Below the pieces are notes generated by a model. The model had not been told where the DNA came from, did no database searches, and saw only the letters and a program-made list of their open reading frames with translations. Of a stretch of DNA of 64,000 bases, positions 8,727 through 18,500 are shown piece by piece. Positions within the stretch are counted from its first letter, which is position 1. Every line of letters starts with the position of its first letter. Origin of the DNA: Rhizobium ruizarguesonis (GTDB lineage Bacteria > Pseudomonadota > Alphaproteobacteria > Rhizobiales > Rhizobiaceae); assembly GCF_012349115.1 (NCBI RefSeq), contig NZ_PQIG01000089.1, positions 62,001 through 126,000 of the forward strand, given 5' to 3'. The position numbers and the translations under genes are program-made.

Positions 8727-9430
8727 AGATCATTTTCGCAGGTCCCAGTCTTCCCGATGCGGCGTCGCTTGCAGGCGAGGGGATATGCGTCCTGCCGCCT
8801 GCGACGCAGGGCGATGTCTTCGCGGCGGTGGAACAGGGCGCCAATGTCATCGGCCTGATCGACGGCGGCTTCGAATATGCCGCACCGGTCTGGCACAAGG
8901 AAATTCTCCATGCTCTGTCGCTGGGCGTCGCGGTTCTCGGGGCGGCAAGCATGGGCGCGTTGCGCGCTGCCGAATGCCATCCGTTCGGTATGATCGGGAT
9001 CGGCCGCATTTTCGAAGACTATCGCATCGGCCGGCTGGTCGAGGATGCCGCCGTCGCACTCACGCACGCCCCCAGCGCGCTGGGCAGCAAAGCGCTGACG
9101 GTACCGCTCGTCAATGTCAGCGCAACGCTCGATGTGATGGAGGATCGCGGACTGCTGGAAAGTCGGTTGCGCCAACAGCTGGAAGATGCCGCAGGCGCGA
9201 TATTCTTCAAGAAGCGAACGTGGCGGGCGGTCGTCGAGCAATGTGCAGGGCTGCCCGAGCCGGATCGTCCGCGACTGCTGGCGGCACTTCTGTCGAATGC
9301 CGTCGACCAGAAACGCATCGATGCCTTGGAATTGCTGAAAGCCGTGCAGGACGTTCGCGATATTCGCTCGAATGCCGATCTGCCCTGGAAAGTGCACGAA
9401 ACTTCGTTCCAGACGCGACCTGCATTGTGA
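8723..9430 (+). CDS. tfuA: TfuA-like protein, partner of YcaO
   Basis: A 235-aa protein starting with TTG in the TTGA overlap with the YcaO stop, which implies translational coupling. Conserved TfuA-core blocks are FAGPSL at the N-terminus, VIGLIDGGFEY around residue 42-52, and GAASMGALRAAE at 73-84, followed by GIGRIFEDYRIG. TfuA was first named in the trifolitoxin locus of Rhizobium. In methanogens and thiovarsolin-type clusters, YcaO-TfuA pairs make backbone thioamides, TfuA probably helping sulfur delivery. The pair here is intact. The substrate is not obvious. Confidence 0.88.
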   Translation: MKIIFAGPSLPDAASLAGEGICVLPPATQGDVFAAVEQGANVIGLIDGGFEYAAPVWHKEILHALSLGVAVLGAASMGALRAAECHPFGMIGIGRIFEDYRIGRLVEDAAVALTHAPSALGSKALTVPLVNVSATLDVMEDRGLLESRLRQQLEDAAGAIFFKKRTWRAVVEQCAGLPEPDRPRLLAALLSNAVDQKRIDALELLKAVQDVRDIRSNADLPWKVHETSFQTRPAL

Positions 9431-9533
9431 ACCGAAGCTGGCAATAGTCACCGAGGGTTGTGTCACGCTTTTTTCACGGGGTGGATCACGTCCAGGCGCG
9501 TATCATTCCCTCAATTCATTGGAGAAATGGGGC

Positions 9534-9782
9534 ATGGGCGTGACATCGGTTGTCAAGGTAGAAGCAGACCATGGGGCGGAAGACGGTCTGGAAGAGCTCG
9601 TCGCATTGGCGCGGATGATCGCCTATGCGCGACAAGTCGCCCAGGATGTCAAACTGCCGTTCGCGACGAATTGCCTCGACCTTGCGCTCGAGGCAGTGAA
9701 GCAGGAGGTCGGGGAGGGCTTGACCAGGGAATTGGCTGAATTGAGCTCCCCGGTTCCGCAAGTGAGCGTGAGAAGCCATTAG
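9534..9782 (+). CDS. 82-aa helical protein downstream of tfuA
   Basis: The ATG at 9534 has GGAGAA seven bases upstream; a longer frame open from 9372 overlaps tfuA and is not supported. The protein is mostly helical, with LEELVALARMIAYARQVAQD and one cysteine in FATNCLDLALEAV. It ends in a Ser/Pro/Val-rich tail (SSPVPQVSVRSH) that could be flexible. The gap of 103 bp after tfuA is larger than within the cluster, so it may have its own promoter. It could be a substrate, an immunity protein or a regulator. Unrecognised. Confidence 0.55.
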   Translation: MGVTSVVKVEADHGAEDGLEELVALARMIAYARQVAQDVKLPFATNCLDLALEAVKQEVGEGLTRELAELSSPVPQVSVRSH

Positions 9783-9790
9783 ACCGGCGT

Positions 9791-9806
9791 GCGTCCGATC
9801 GGACGC
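9791..9806. repeat. Perfect 16-bp palindrome
   Basis: GCGTCCGATCGGACGC is a perfect palindrome nine bases after the stop of the 82-aa gene. It might be an operator or the top of a short hairpin preceding the larger hairpin at 9833-9874. The rest of the 9783-10148 interval shows only weak repeats and no gene. Confidence 0.4.
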
Positions 9807-9832
9807 GCTGGAACGCTCTACCACTTCAAATC

Positions 9833-9874
9833 CATGCATAACCCCGAAAATCAGCATTTTCGGGGTTATGCATG
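9833..9874. terminator. Perfect 19-bp stem, 4-nt loop hairpin closing the YcaO-TfuA cluster
   Basis: The arms 9833-9851 (CATGCATAACCCCGAAAAT) and 9856-9874 are exact reverse complements around a CAGC loop. The stem is symmetric with an A-run on one arm and a T-run on the other, so it could terminate in both directions, although no long U-tract follows. It lies 50 bp past the 82-aa gene and 274 bp before the stop of the opposite-strand gene at 10149. Confidence 0.7.
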
Positions 9875-10148
9875 TGTTGGTGTCCAGTGAGCGGTCAATC
9901 GAAATCCACACTGTGAGCTGGCGCGAATTGTAGATTAGGAGAAGCCCGGCTCGTTCTGGGTCGGGCGCATGCGCTGTTGAGTGTGGTTGGCGTTGTATTC
10001 AGAAGCTGTTCGACGTCATGGCTCGGATGGTTTCGGCGCAAGCGGTAAACGATTCCGTTGACGTTGCCTCCGGGCAGGGAAGCGGCGGCGATTTTGGGTC
10101 TCACACATCGTGCGGACGATCGGCCGATTGACGGCCGATCCATTGACC

Positions 10149-10355
10149 TCAATGGGTCAAATTGCGCTTCTGGGCCAGCAGTAAAATGTAATCGTCGGCA
10201 ATGTCTGCGATCGCCATTGCGACTTCCGCCGGATCGCATCCCTCGACCTTCGTATTTGCAATGAACTGATAGACCGCCTTTTCGATCTGCTTCCGGCAGA
10301 TCATCACGCGCTCATCGTAACCAAATTCCGGAATCTGCGATGCCATATCACTCAT
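10149..10355 (-). CDS. Small hypothetical protein, 68 aa
   Basis: The ATG at 10355 is preceded by GAGGGAG at a good distance; an in-frame start at 10415 lacks this and adds an unlikely hydrophobic stretch. The protein is acidic and helical (YDERVMICRKQIEKAVYQFI and PAEVAMAIADIADDYILLL), with two cysteines. It resembles small conserved rhizobial proteins of unknown function. It stands alone. Confidence 0.55.
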   Translation of the reverse strand: MSDMASQIPEFGYDERVMICRKQIEKAVYQFIANTKVEGCDPAEVAMAIADIADDYILLLAQKRNLTH

Positions 10356-11586
10356 CAGGTCGGCTCCCTCGCTACTTACAGTGACCATGACACAAATTAT
10401 AAGTTGAGCAAGCAAATGCTTTATGAAGGGTTAATTCGCGGGCGCGGTGCGACCATTTCGACACAGGTCGGGGCATGCCGGGGGCCTCCGATGTAATGAA
10501 TCAGGACTGTCCAACTTCGCCCAAGCATATCGGTTGTTTCGTTTCGGGCGGCTCACCAAGAGGATAGGCATTTCTTACGCCGCGAGTTTTGCGCCGGTAT
10601 TTCCATTGGCCAGTACAGCCTCTTATGCCGGCGTTTGAAATGACAGACCGAATGCCGTTGGCCGAATTGGCCGGTCCAGTTCGTATCGAACTATGTAATA
10701 TCTTTATGTATCAGGGTGTTAATGTTTCGTGCAGCGGTGTTGAATTGCATCGGCAACTCTTCCACGCGCGGCCAGCCCAGGACCACTGAGCCATCGGCCG
10801 TAACAACATCACCAGTGTGCCGGCAGGTTGTCGGATCGTTGAGAACCGGGGGAGGGAAATAACTTTCGGGAGATTTCCAGCCCTCGCGCGAAAACTAAAC
10901 GCCGATGCTTGTGAAACGAAGGAACTAATTAAAGCGGTAGCGATAATTGAGTATAACAAATAAAATTTATCAAAAGGTAAAAATTATGATTTTCAGATAA
11001 TGGTTGTATTTAAATATCAATTTTAAGACGATTAAAATTATATCAAGAAATAATCATTGGACGTATTATTCTTAATGACGGCATCGATAATTATCAATTT
11101 CTATTGAAAAACAATATCAACTTTATGACGGATTGCTCCGTCTCCGACATTTCATTGCAGATGTCAAAATATCGCCCGCTCAATTGAAATTTTGATCGAA
11201 ATATTAAGCAGGAGAGCCGGCACTTCGACCTTCACCTGCCGATGATGCGGGATTTTCTCATCAAGCCGATCTCAACAGCGTAATATCGTCATCCGAAGTC
11301 AGATCTATCTATGCTGATGCAGTGATAATGGCGACCGCATTTGTGCAACCAGCCGAGACGCAAAGTGGAGGACCCGCCGGGGTGGTGACGGGTCCTCCAG
11401 TCGGAATGCCTGCACAGTGCGTAGGTATGATTTCAGTTAAATTCGACATTGTCGAAGATCATTATTGGGGTAGTTCTTTTTTTCTGTAGATTACTCTCTT
11501 TTTTAGCAATTGATATTCTGCATTGATATAAAAGTTCGTAGTACAAAATAGCGAGATAGTCACAAGCTGATGGAAAGGAAGGGTTG
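10356..11586. other. 1.2-kb intergenic region, AT-rich, no supportable gene
   Basis: No frame here has a credible start, length and composition. From about 10,930 to 11,200 the DNA is markedly AT-rich. A hairpin lies at 11366-11399, and a short palindrome (TTCGACATTGTCGAA) near 11,440-11,454. The region marks the right margin of the YcaO-TfuA island and follows the end of the glycan operon, which is read towards it. Confidence 0.5.
11366..11399. terminator. Hairpin in the intergenic region
   Basis: An 11-bp stem (TGGAGGACCCG at 11366-11376 pairing with 11389-11399) around a 12-nt loop. It lies about 190 bp past the last gene of the leftward glycan operon. There is no T-run, so a terminator role is only possible. 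Confidence 0.4.
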
Positions 11587-12747
11587 TCAAACCTTTGGAT
11601 GTTTGACGGTGCTCGATCTCTCCGGCGCGACATAGCGGCCGAGAAATGAGGTCGCCGCAGAGCGTTTGCCAGACCGATCGATCTCAGACAGGCGGCTGAG
11701 CAATGTCTTCGTTCTGAAGCGAGACCAACCGCCGACCAATGGGAGAAGCGGGTCTATCTCTTCGAATTTCCTGAGATTCTTTTGCTTTTGTTCCCTAGCC
11801 GGCCAGACTTTCGACAACGCCCTGCGTATGGCTCTGTCAGCTTTTGAAAAGAGCAATCTGGCGAGGATCCCGGAGGCGAGCATTGGGCTATGATGATAAA
11901 TGTGTTTGAGCGAGGTCGCAGCGCTGGACCAATCTTTCAAAGCGGCAAATTTTGAAAATGCATAAAGATGCGCCGACGCGCGGGCGCAGCTGACGACAAA
12001 AGCCGGAAGCTGGGGATTGCGAGCGATACATTGCTCGGTCACCGCCAGGAGCGATCGCGCCATCCGCGACCTGTTCGAAGACATGGCTGCGGAATGTGAG
12101 CGATAGCCCACCAGACCCAACGGCACCGTCTCGATCTTGAAATGTTCAGCGGTGCGGAGTTCGAAATCGAAATCCTCGCATCCTCCAATTCCCTTCCTGG
12201 CATAGCTTGAATCGTAGCCGCCGATCTTGTCGATAACAGCGCGGCGAACCATGAAGCCGCTGCCGTTGCCGACGAAGCGGAATACGAGATGACGGTTGAG
12301 GATGCTGTCCCGGGCGTTCAGCGACGAGCCGGATCTCGTGCAATATCCTTCGGTATCGATGAAGCGGTGAAGGGCATAGACCGCGCCCCAGGCGTCCGGC
12401 AGGGGGTGGAGAGCCGCAAGCATTCTTTCAACATAGGTCGGATGCCATATGTCGTCCGCATCGAGGAAGGCGATATAGGCGGATTTCGATGCTTCGATCC
12501 CGGTATTGCGGGCCGCAGCGACGCCACGGTTTTCGGTCGACAGAATTCGGATCCTTGAATCACTGGCGGCGAAACGGCGACAGATCGAGGCTGTCTCGTC
12601 CGTCGAGCCGTCGTCGACGATGATGATCTCCAGCGCCTTGTGGGTCTGGTCGCTGACGGACTGGAGCGTGTGGGCAAGGTAGGGGCTGGCGTTATAAGCA
12701 GGGATAATGACGGCCACTTGAATGCGGGATTTGGTTGGCATCTCCAT
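11587..12747 (-). CDS. GT2 glycosyltransferase, last gene of glycan operon
   Basis: A 386-aa GT-A fold enzyme. It shows VIIPAYNASPYL at the N-terminus, VDDGSTDETAS, and a DxD-type motif FLDADDIWHPTY, all hallmarks of GT2 transferases. I chose the ATG at 12747 because it starts the domain and sits 5 bp after the flippase stop; longer readings run into the flippase gene in another frame. The C-terminal 120 residues are basic and helical, with no clear membrane span. Donor and acceptor sugars cannot be told from sequence. Confidence 0.85.
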   Translation of the reverse strand: MEMPTKSRIQVAVIIPAYNASPYLAHTLQSVSDQTHKALEIIIVDDGSTDETASICRRFAASDSRIRILSTENRGVAAARNTGIEASKSAYIAFLDADDIWHPTYVERMLAALHPLPDAWGAVYALHRFIDTEGYCTRSGSSLNARDSILNRHLVFRFVGNGSGFMVRRAVIDKIGGYDSSYARKGIGGCEDFDFELRTAEHFKIETVPLGLVGYRSHSAAMSSNRSRMARSLLAVTEQCIARNPQLPAFVVSCARASAHLYAFSKFAALKDWSSAATSLKHIYHHSPMLASGILARLLFSKADRAIRRALSKVWPAREQKQKNLRKFEEIDPLLPLVGGWSRFRTKTLLSRLSEIDRSGKRSAATSFLGRYVAPERSSTVKHPKV

Positions 12748-12752
12748 CTCCG

Positions 12753-14507
12753 TCACCCGAGCTTGGATGTTGGGGTGGGCGGGCGGAGATCGATCCGGTT
12801 CTTCATCAGCCTGGCCACAGCGGGCCGATGGCTGACGACAATCAGCGTTCTGCCAGCATCTTCTTTCATTGCCGAAAACACCCGCATCTCGGTCTCTTCG
12901 TCGAGCGCGCTTGTTGCTTCGTCCAACAGCAGGATCTGAGGCCGGCTGGCGAGCGCGCGCGCCAGACCTATGCGCTGCCTTTGCCCGCCCGAAAGCCGGA
13001 TCGCCTCGTCGCCCAGCCATTCATCAAAGCCATACGGCAGATCTTTGATGAACTCCGTTGCGCAGGCCACATCGGCCGCCCAGCGGATATCCTGCTCCGA
13101 GATATCGCGACGAAACCGGATGTTGTCGAGGACCGTGCCCTCCATCAGTTCAACATCCTGGCCGGACACGGAGAGCAGTTGCAGCCAGCTGGACCGGTCG
13201 ATGGTTGTCAGATCCCTTCCGTCGACCGTGATCCGGCCCTGGGTCGGCGGATTGAGATCGAGAATCATGTTGAGGATTGTGGTTTTGCCGGAGCCACTCG
13301 GCCCCGTCAGGGCCGTCGTCTCGCCTGCTCTGATTGCGAAGCTGAGGTCGTCAACAGCCGGGGCGTTCGACCGCTCATAGGCAAACGAGACGTTGTGGAA
13401 GACAATCGCCTCCGCCAGGCGGCTTACCTTATCCCCTTGCGAGGTCTGCTTGATGTCATCCTTTTCTGAAAGCAGCGCCAGGACGTTTTGCAGGGACGCT
13501 TCCATCTCGTAAAGGCTGAGAATCTGAGAATCAAATCCCTTGATATGCGGCTGAAGCCTGTAGAGAAGGATCGTGGCCGAGAGCGCCGCCTTGAAATCGA
13601 CCGGCAGGAATTCCGAGGACAGAATGATCGTCAGGATGACCCCGAAGGTCAGGATTTCGCTGAGAAGCGAGGTTATCGCTCCCATCCAGTCCGACCGGCG
13701 CCAGGTCTGGCCGACGTCGTTGGAAAGCGCCTCGAAGAGTTGTTGGTGGCGCTTTTCCATGCCGAAGCTTTTGACGGCCTTCAAAGTCTGTAGCGTCGTC
13801 CAGCTCAACTGTGTCAAGGCTTCGACGGCAGCCAGTGCAGAGGCACCGAGACGGCGGTAGGCACCGGCAAAGAAACCCAATACAAAATTATGGATGAAGC
13901 CGAAGGCGACCGCGAGCAACGCGATCGGCCAGGCGATGACCAGCATGCCGACGCCGAAGATCACGATCGTACCGAAATTGACCCCCAGACGGACGAGGCT
14001 GGCATGCGCCGACGACACCGCATAGGATTCTGTGGCAATGACGTTGATCAGGTCGCTGCGCTCATAGTCTTGAAAGCGTTGGAAAGGCATGGTCAAGACC
14101 TTGGCGTAGAGGCGGTCTCGCATACGGTCGCTAATTCGGTGGTTCACTGCGCTTGCAATCAGCGAATTGGCGCATCCCAAAAAAATCCGGAACAGGATGG
14201 AGCCGATGAGAATGCCGATCAGGACAGGCTTCGAAAGACTGAGGTCAATGCCGCCAAAAAACGCTGGAAGCCATGCCACGGCGGAGCCGGAAACGGGACC
14301 TTGCTGCCCGAGAAGAAAGACGAGGCTGACCAGAAAGGTGATGCCGACCATTTCCGAGAACCCTGTGAGAATTCCCAGGATGATCATCACCGTCATCTTA
14401 AGCCGCAGCGCCGGTACGAGTTGCCGAAGCTCGCGAAACCGAGACGCGACGACCAGGTTGTAGGCCCTTGCGGGCATAGCGGATGGCGGCTTTCGAAACC
14501 TATTCAT
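12753..14507 (-). CDS. ABC transporter, fused membrane and ATPase domains (lipid-linked glycan flippase type)
   Basis: A 584-aa half-transporter with about six membrane segments in residues 40-320 and an ATPase domain from about 350. Walker A is GPSGSGKTTILNM, the signature is LSGGQRQRIGLARAL, and Walker B is ILLLDEATSAL. The architecture is that of MsbA and PglK, which act as homodimers flipping lipid A or lipid-linked oligosaccharides. It overlaps the upstream GT2 gene by 8 bp and sits among glycosyltransferases, so export of the glycan made by this operon is the likely job. Confidence 0.85.
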   Translation of the reverse strand: MNRFRKPPSAMPARAYNLVVASRFRELRQLVPALRLKMTVMIILGILTGFSEMVGITFLVSLVFLLGQQGPVSGSAVAWLPAFFGGIDLSLSKPVLIGILIGSILFRIFLGCANSLIASAVNHRISDRMRDRLYAKVLTMPFQRFQDYERSDLINVIATESYAVSSAHASLVRLGVNFGTIVIFGVGMLVIAWPIALLAVAFGFIHNFVLGFFAGAYRRLGASALAAVEALTQLSWTTLQTLKAVKSFGMEKRHQQLFEALSNDVGQTWRRSDWMGAITSLLSEILTFGVILTIILSSEFLPVDFKAALSATILLYRLQPHIKGFDSQILSLYEMEASLQNVLALLSEKDDIKQTSQGDKVSRLAEAIVFHNVSFAYERSNAPAVDDLSFAIRAGETTALTGPSGSGKTTILNMILDLNPPTQGRITVDGRDLTTIDRSSWLQLLSVSGQDVELMEGTVLDNIRFRRDISEQDIRWAADVACATEFIKDLPYGFDEWLGDEAIRLSGGQRQRIGLARALASRPQILLLDEATSALDEETEMRVFSAMKEDAGRTLIVVSHRPAVARLMKNRIDLRPPTPTSKLG

Positions 14508-15576
14508 TGTCGACCATCCGCGAAGAAGTCAGGCTTATTGCCTCCCTGGCAGGAGTGGCGGCGAAACGATCGCTGAATGCTGTTCCGGGTTGCGGCAGGG
14601 GCGCGCTCCCGACGCGGATTTTCGGCCGCGCCGAAGACGTGCCGAGGGCGCGCTTTGCCGTCCGCAGGCCGCGTTTTGCTTGGCGCCAGCCCTGCTGCAC
14701 GCCATGGACGATGAGGCGCAAGGAATATTTTCTCACCATCATCGGCGCCAGTTTTTTGACCTGGGCAAAATCGTTGTCGAGAAGCGCCTTTGTGAAATAC
14801 CAGCGTGCGGTGTTGAACTCGGCTGTCTGGATGTCGCGCGTAAACTGCGGATAGCGCGTGATGATCGGGGCCATCACTAGGGCGTGGGACTTCAGCATCC
14901 TGTAGGCGTTGCTGGACATATTTCCCTTGGTAAAGCGATAACCGGTCAGGAAATCGGGAACCAGCGCAAAGGGCAAGGTTTCGGCCAAGGCCAGATAAAG
15001 TTTCAGATCCTCACATCCCTCGGCGCCGTTGTCGCGCAGGCTGGCGTCATAGCCGCCGCAGCGAAGAATGTCCGCCCGCGGCATCAAGGGTGTGCTGCCA
15101 TTGCCGATGAAATTTTCCCTCAACAGAGGTTCGAAGATAGTCCCTTGATGCAGGACTGGCCGCGAATTACCGAAAATGATGCCGTTTTCGTCGATCGCCG
15201 CATACCAATTGTAGGCGACCCCGTGTCCGTCCGGAAATTTCCTTAGTGCCTCGAGCTGGAGTTCGATTTTGCGAGGGTGCCATAAATCATCAGCATCGAC
15301 GGGGGCTATATAAAGGCCGCGTGCGTCCTCGATACCATGGTTGCGTGCGCGCGCAACCCCACCATTCTCCTGGCGGAGAACACGGACACGGCGATCGGTC
15401 AGGCTGTAGTCGCTCGCTAGATCGAAGGTACCGTCCCGCGATCCGTCGTCGACCACAAGGATTTCGAGCTTGTCATAGGACTGGCTGGAGACGCTTCTCA
15501 ATGTTTCGGCAAGCGTCTTCTCAGCGTTGTAAGCCGGTATGACGACGGTGATGAGAGGGGCCGCAACGCCGATCAT
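14500..15576 (-). CDS. GT2 glycosyltransferase
   Basis: A 358-aa GT2 enzyme with VVIPAYNAEKTLAETL, VDDGSRDGTFD, ARARNHGIEDARG and the DxD-type APVDADDLWHPRK. It is paralogous to the enzyme at 11587-12747, with the same order of motifs and an EGCEDLKLYLALAE segment matching GGCEDFDFELRTAE there. It starts 7 bp after the three-domain fusion gene and overlaps the flippase start by 8 bp, so translation is probably coupled. The C-terminal tail is basic. Confidence 0.85.
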   Translation of the reverse strand: MIGVAAPLITVVIPAYNAEKTLAETLRSVSSQSYDKLEILVVDDGSRDGTFDLASDYSLTDRRVRVLRQENGGVARARNHGIEDARGLYIAPVDADDLWHPRKIELQLEALRKFPDGHGVAYNWYAAIDENGIIFGNSRPVLHQGTIFEPLLRENFIGNGSTPLMPRADILRCGGYDASLRDNGAEGCEDLKLYLALAETLPFALVPDFLTGYRFTKGNMSSNAYRMLKSHALVMAPIITRYPQFTRDIQTAEFNTARWYFTKALLDNDFAQVKKLAPMMVRKYSLRLIVHGVQQGWRQAKRGLRTAKRALGTSSARPKIRVGSAPLPQPGTAFSDRFAATPAREAISLTSSRMVDNE

Positions 15577-15583
15577 GGTATTG

Positions 15584-18500
15584 TCATCCGATATAAGCTC
15601 CCGGCAGGCCCATCAGTTCAGCGAAGGCTTCAAGAGGACGATCGCCACGGACTTCGAGGCGTGGCAGACCGAAGAGATTATCGGAAAATGTGGCTTTTGC
15701 CGGTCGTGTCGTGAAGCCGATCCCGTAGCGGGCAAGCGCCAGAATGCCCGGGACCCTGAAGTCTGTTCCGCCATAAGGAAGTGCGATCGATTCCACGGAG
15801 CTGCCCAGCCGGCTTTGCAGCGCATTGCGCGATCGCATGGCTTCGGCCAGCAGGGCTTCGTTGTCCATCGCACTGGCTGGTGTGTGGGATGCGAGGTGGG
15901 AGCCGAAGCTGATGCCCTTCTGGTGCAACTCCTGAATATGCGACCACGACATCAGCGGTGCAGGCTCTCCATAGGCCGAATCCCAGTCCGACCGACCGCC
16001 GACTTTATCAGTCACGACGAATACGTCAGCGCTGAAATCATTCTCGGCAAGGATCGGGAAGGCGTCCTCCAGGAAATCCGAGTAGGCATCGTCGAAAGTC
16101 AGCATGACGGGCCGGCCCTGGATCGGCTTGCCGCTGCGCAGAAGCCCCGCCAGGGTCTGCGCCGTCACCGTGTAAAAGCCCTGTCGCCGAAGGAACTGCA
16201 TCTGCTTGCGGAAGATCTCCGGCGGCGTGCGGAAGCGCTGGAGTGCCGCGGGTCCTTGCTCTGCGATCCTGTGATACATGAGGATGGGGACCGAGGTCGT
16301 GACCTCCGTCGTCCATGCCGCCCCACGCTCAGTCCCAGCCGGGCCCCAGATGATGTGCTTTGCTACATCCGCGTCCAGGGGAGTTCCATGCCGCTCGACC
16401 CGCAGGACAGGATCTGCCACCGGGCCTTTTCTAAACCGGTGGATGGCGTAAAGTTCGGTTTCGATCGTCTCTTCCAGGGCCAGCTCAGCTTGTGCGGCTA
16501 ACAGCTGTTTGATCGTCCCGACACCGAAAGGATTGTCCCAATCGAAACCGGTCCGGTTGGGTTCGTCCCGGCGGATATGTGCGTGAGCAGTGATCAGGTA
16601 GCCATTCGGCTTCACCGCTGCGGCCATCTTCTGACAAACCGCCGCAAGCATCTCCTCGTCTTTCATGTAGTAAAGGACTTCGGAGCAGACGATGAGGTCC
16701 TGTTCGGGCGGAACATCGCTCTTGACGAAGTCAAGCACGCGAAGCTCGATGTTGCGATGGTCGCGGCACCGCTCGACAGCCCGGTCGATTGCCCGCTGGG
16801 AAATGTCCGTGGCCGTCACCCGGCCAACCTTTTGCGCCAGCTTCTCGGTAAAGATCCCCTCGGCGCAGGCGAGCTCGAGGGCCTTCTCGATCCCTTCCGG
16901 GATCAGGCTCAACGTCTGCGCATATTTAACCTGCTCGTAGACGGAGACGTAATTCCATGGATCCGGGCGTTCAAAGATATGCTCCCAGTACTCTTCTTCC
17001 GACTGAACGGGGGCAGCTCCCTTTTTTTCGTCGGGCCGCAGCCGAGTGGGATTTCGGAACCGTGGAGCCAGACCGCGTTGGAGATTTTGCAGCATGTCGG
17101 ACAGTCGGGCGTCGTTGTCTTGTTTGTCACTTGGCGCGCAGGCAAGAAGAGCGTTGCGCCCGATACGCACCAAAATTCGTTCGAGACGTCCTCGCCGCTG
17201 GCCATTCCGGATGATCAGCCCGCCGAAGGCTCTGTAGCCGCGCAATGCCTCCCTTGTCCACGAACTGATATAGACGAGCGTGGGCGGCATCTGCAGATGT
17301 TCTTCTGCCTGCATCTCATGCATGATCAGCCTGATCTGCGCGCGGATCGAAAGATCGCCCCAGAATGGCCCGACAAAGGAGCCGACATGTTGCCCGCCGG
17401 ACACGGCGTGCATGATGAGCGTGTCGGCTGCCTCGGCCTTGGGGATTCGCGAAAGCGTTTCGAGAGCGACACTGACCACCTGGACATTGCCAAGCGTGAA
17501 TGACCGCAAAGGGTTTGCGGCGGATATGTGCCAAGAAGCGGCCTCAATGATCTTGCGCCCAGTGCCAGGCTGGGAATGACTCTGAATCAGCTGGATGAGC
17601 AAAAGAAACGTCGGCCGCCATTTATCGAGCACATCAATGAGATCGTCGGCCCGATCAGTAGAGAGCCCGGTTTGCAGGCCATGTAGGACTACACCGGCAA
17701 GAAAGTTTTCGTAGCCCGCGGCGTCCGGCATCTCAGGCAGAAGTGCTGCAAGGGCTGCAATATCCAAAGTCGGATCGAGCTTGGTCGCGACGACCCAGGC
17801 TAGCATGCGCAGTTGGCTGACGGGGGACGCGATCCAGCCTGTCTCCGGCCCCTCGGCCGACAAGCCTTGCTGCGTCTGCAGCGCTTGCGCCTTCGATGTC
17901 ACGCGAATGGCGTCACGCACCATCTTGATTGGATCGCCGGAGAGCGAGTCCGCCTTCATGCGATAGAAAGCGAGGCACTTGTCGACACCACGAAATTCGG
18001 CGCCGGAAAAGGCCATGCGAAGCCAGAGATCCCAGTCCTCGCAGGTCTGCAAGGTCTCATCCATGCCTCCCAAAAGCTCAAAAAGGCTTCTGGGAAAGAC
18101 AACCGTATGGATGGCGAGTGCACAAAAGGAGGAGAACTCACGCTTGGCAACGTCTCCCGTCAAGATGGGAGGTTGTTCTACCTGCATAAGCCTGCCGTCT
18201 GGGGCGACGCGGCGGAAGGCGCAATAGGCGATGGCTGCTGGAGATGAATCCGCCGCCACTGGCTGCATGTTTTCGATGAAGGTCGGATCCAGCCAGTCGT
18301 CGGCATCCAGCATGCAGAGCAGGGGAGCGACAGCGAGGCGCGCGGCATGGTTCCGCGCCGCGGCCGCACCCGCATTCGGCTGACGGGCGGGGAGAATGCG
18401 GCTGTCCGTTTTTGCGATGCTCTCGAGAACCTCCCAGGTGCGGTCGGTCGAACCGTCATCGACTACGACAGCCTGCCAGTTCGATCGCGACTGCTGCTGC

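Noticed and set aside
11433..11633. 66-codon frame at the end of the GT2 gene
   Set aside because: No credible start signal and low-complexity content; overlaps the GT2 stop.
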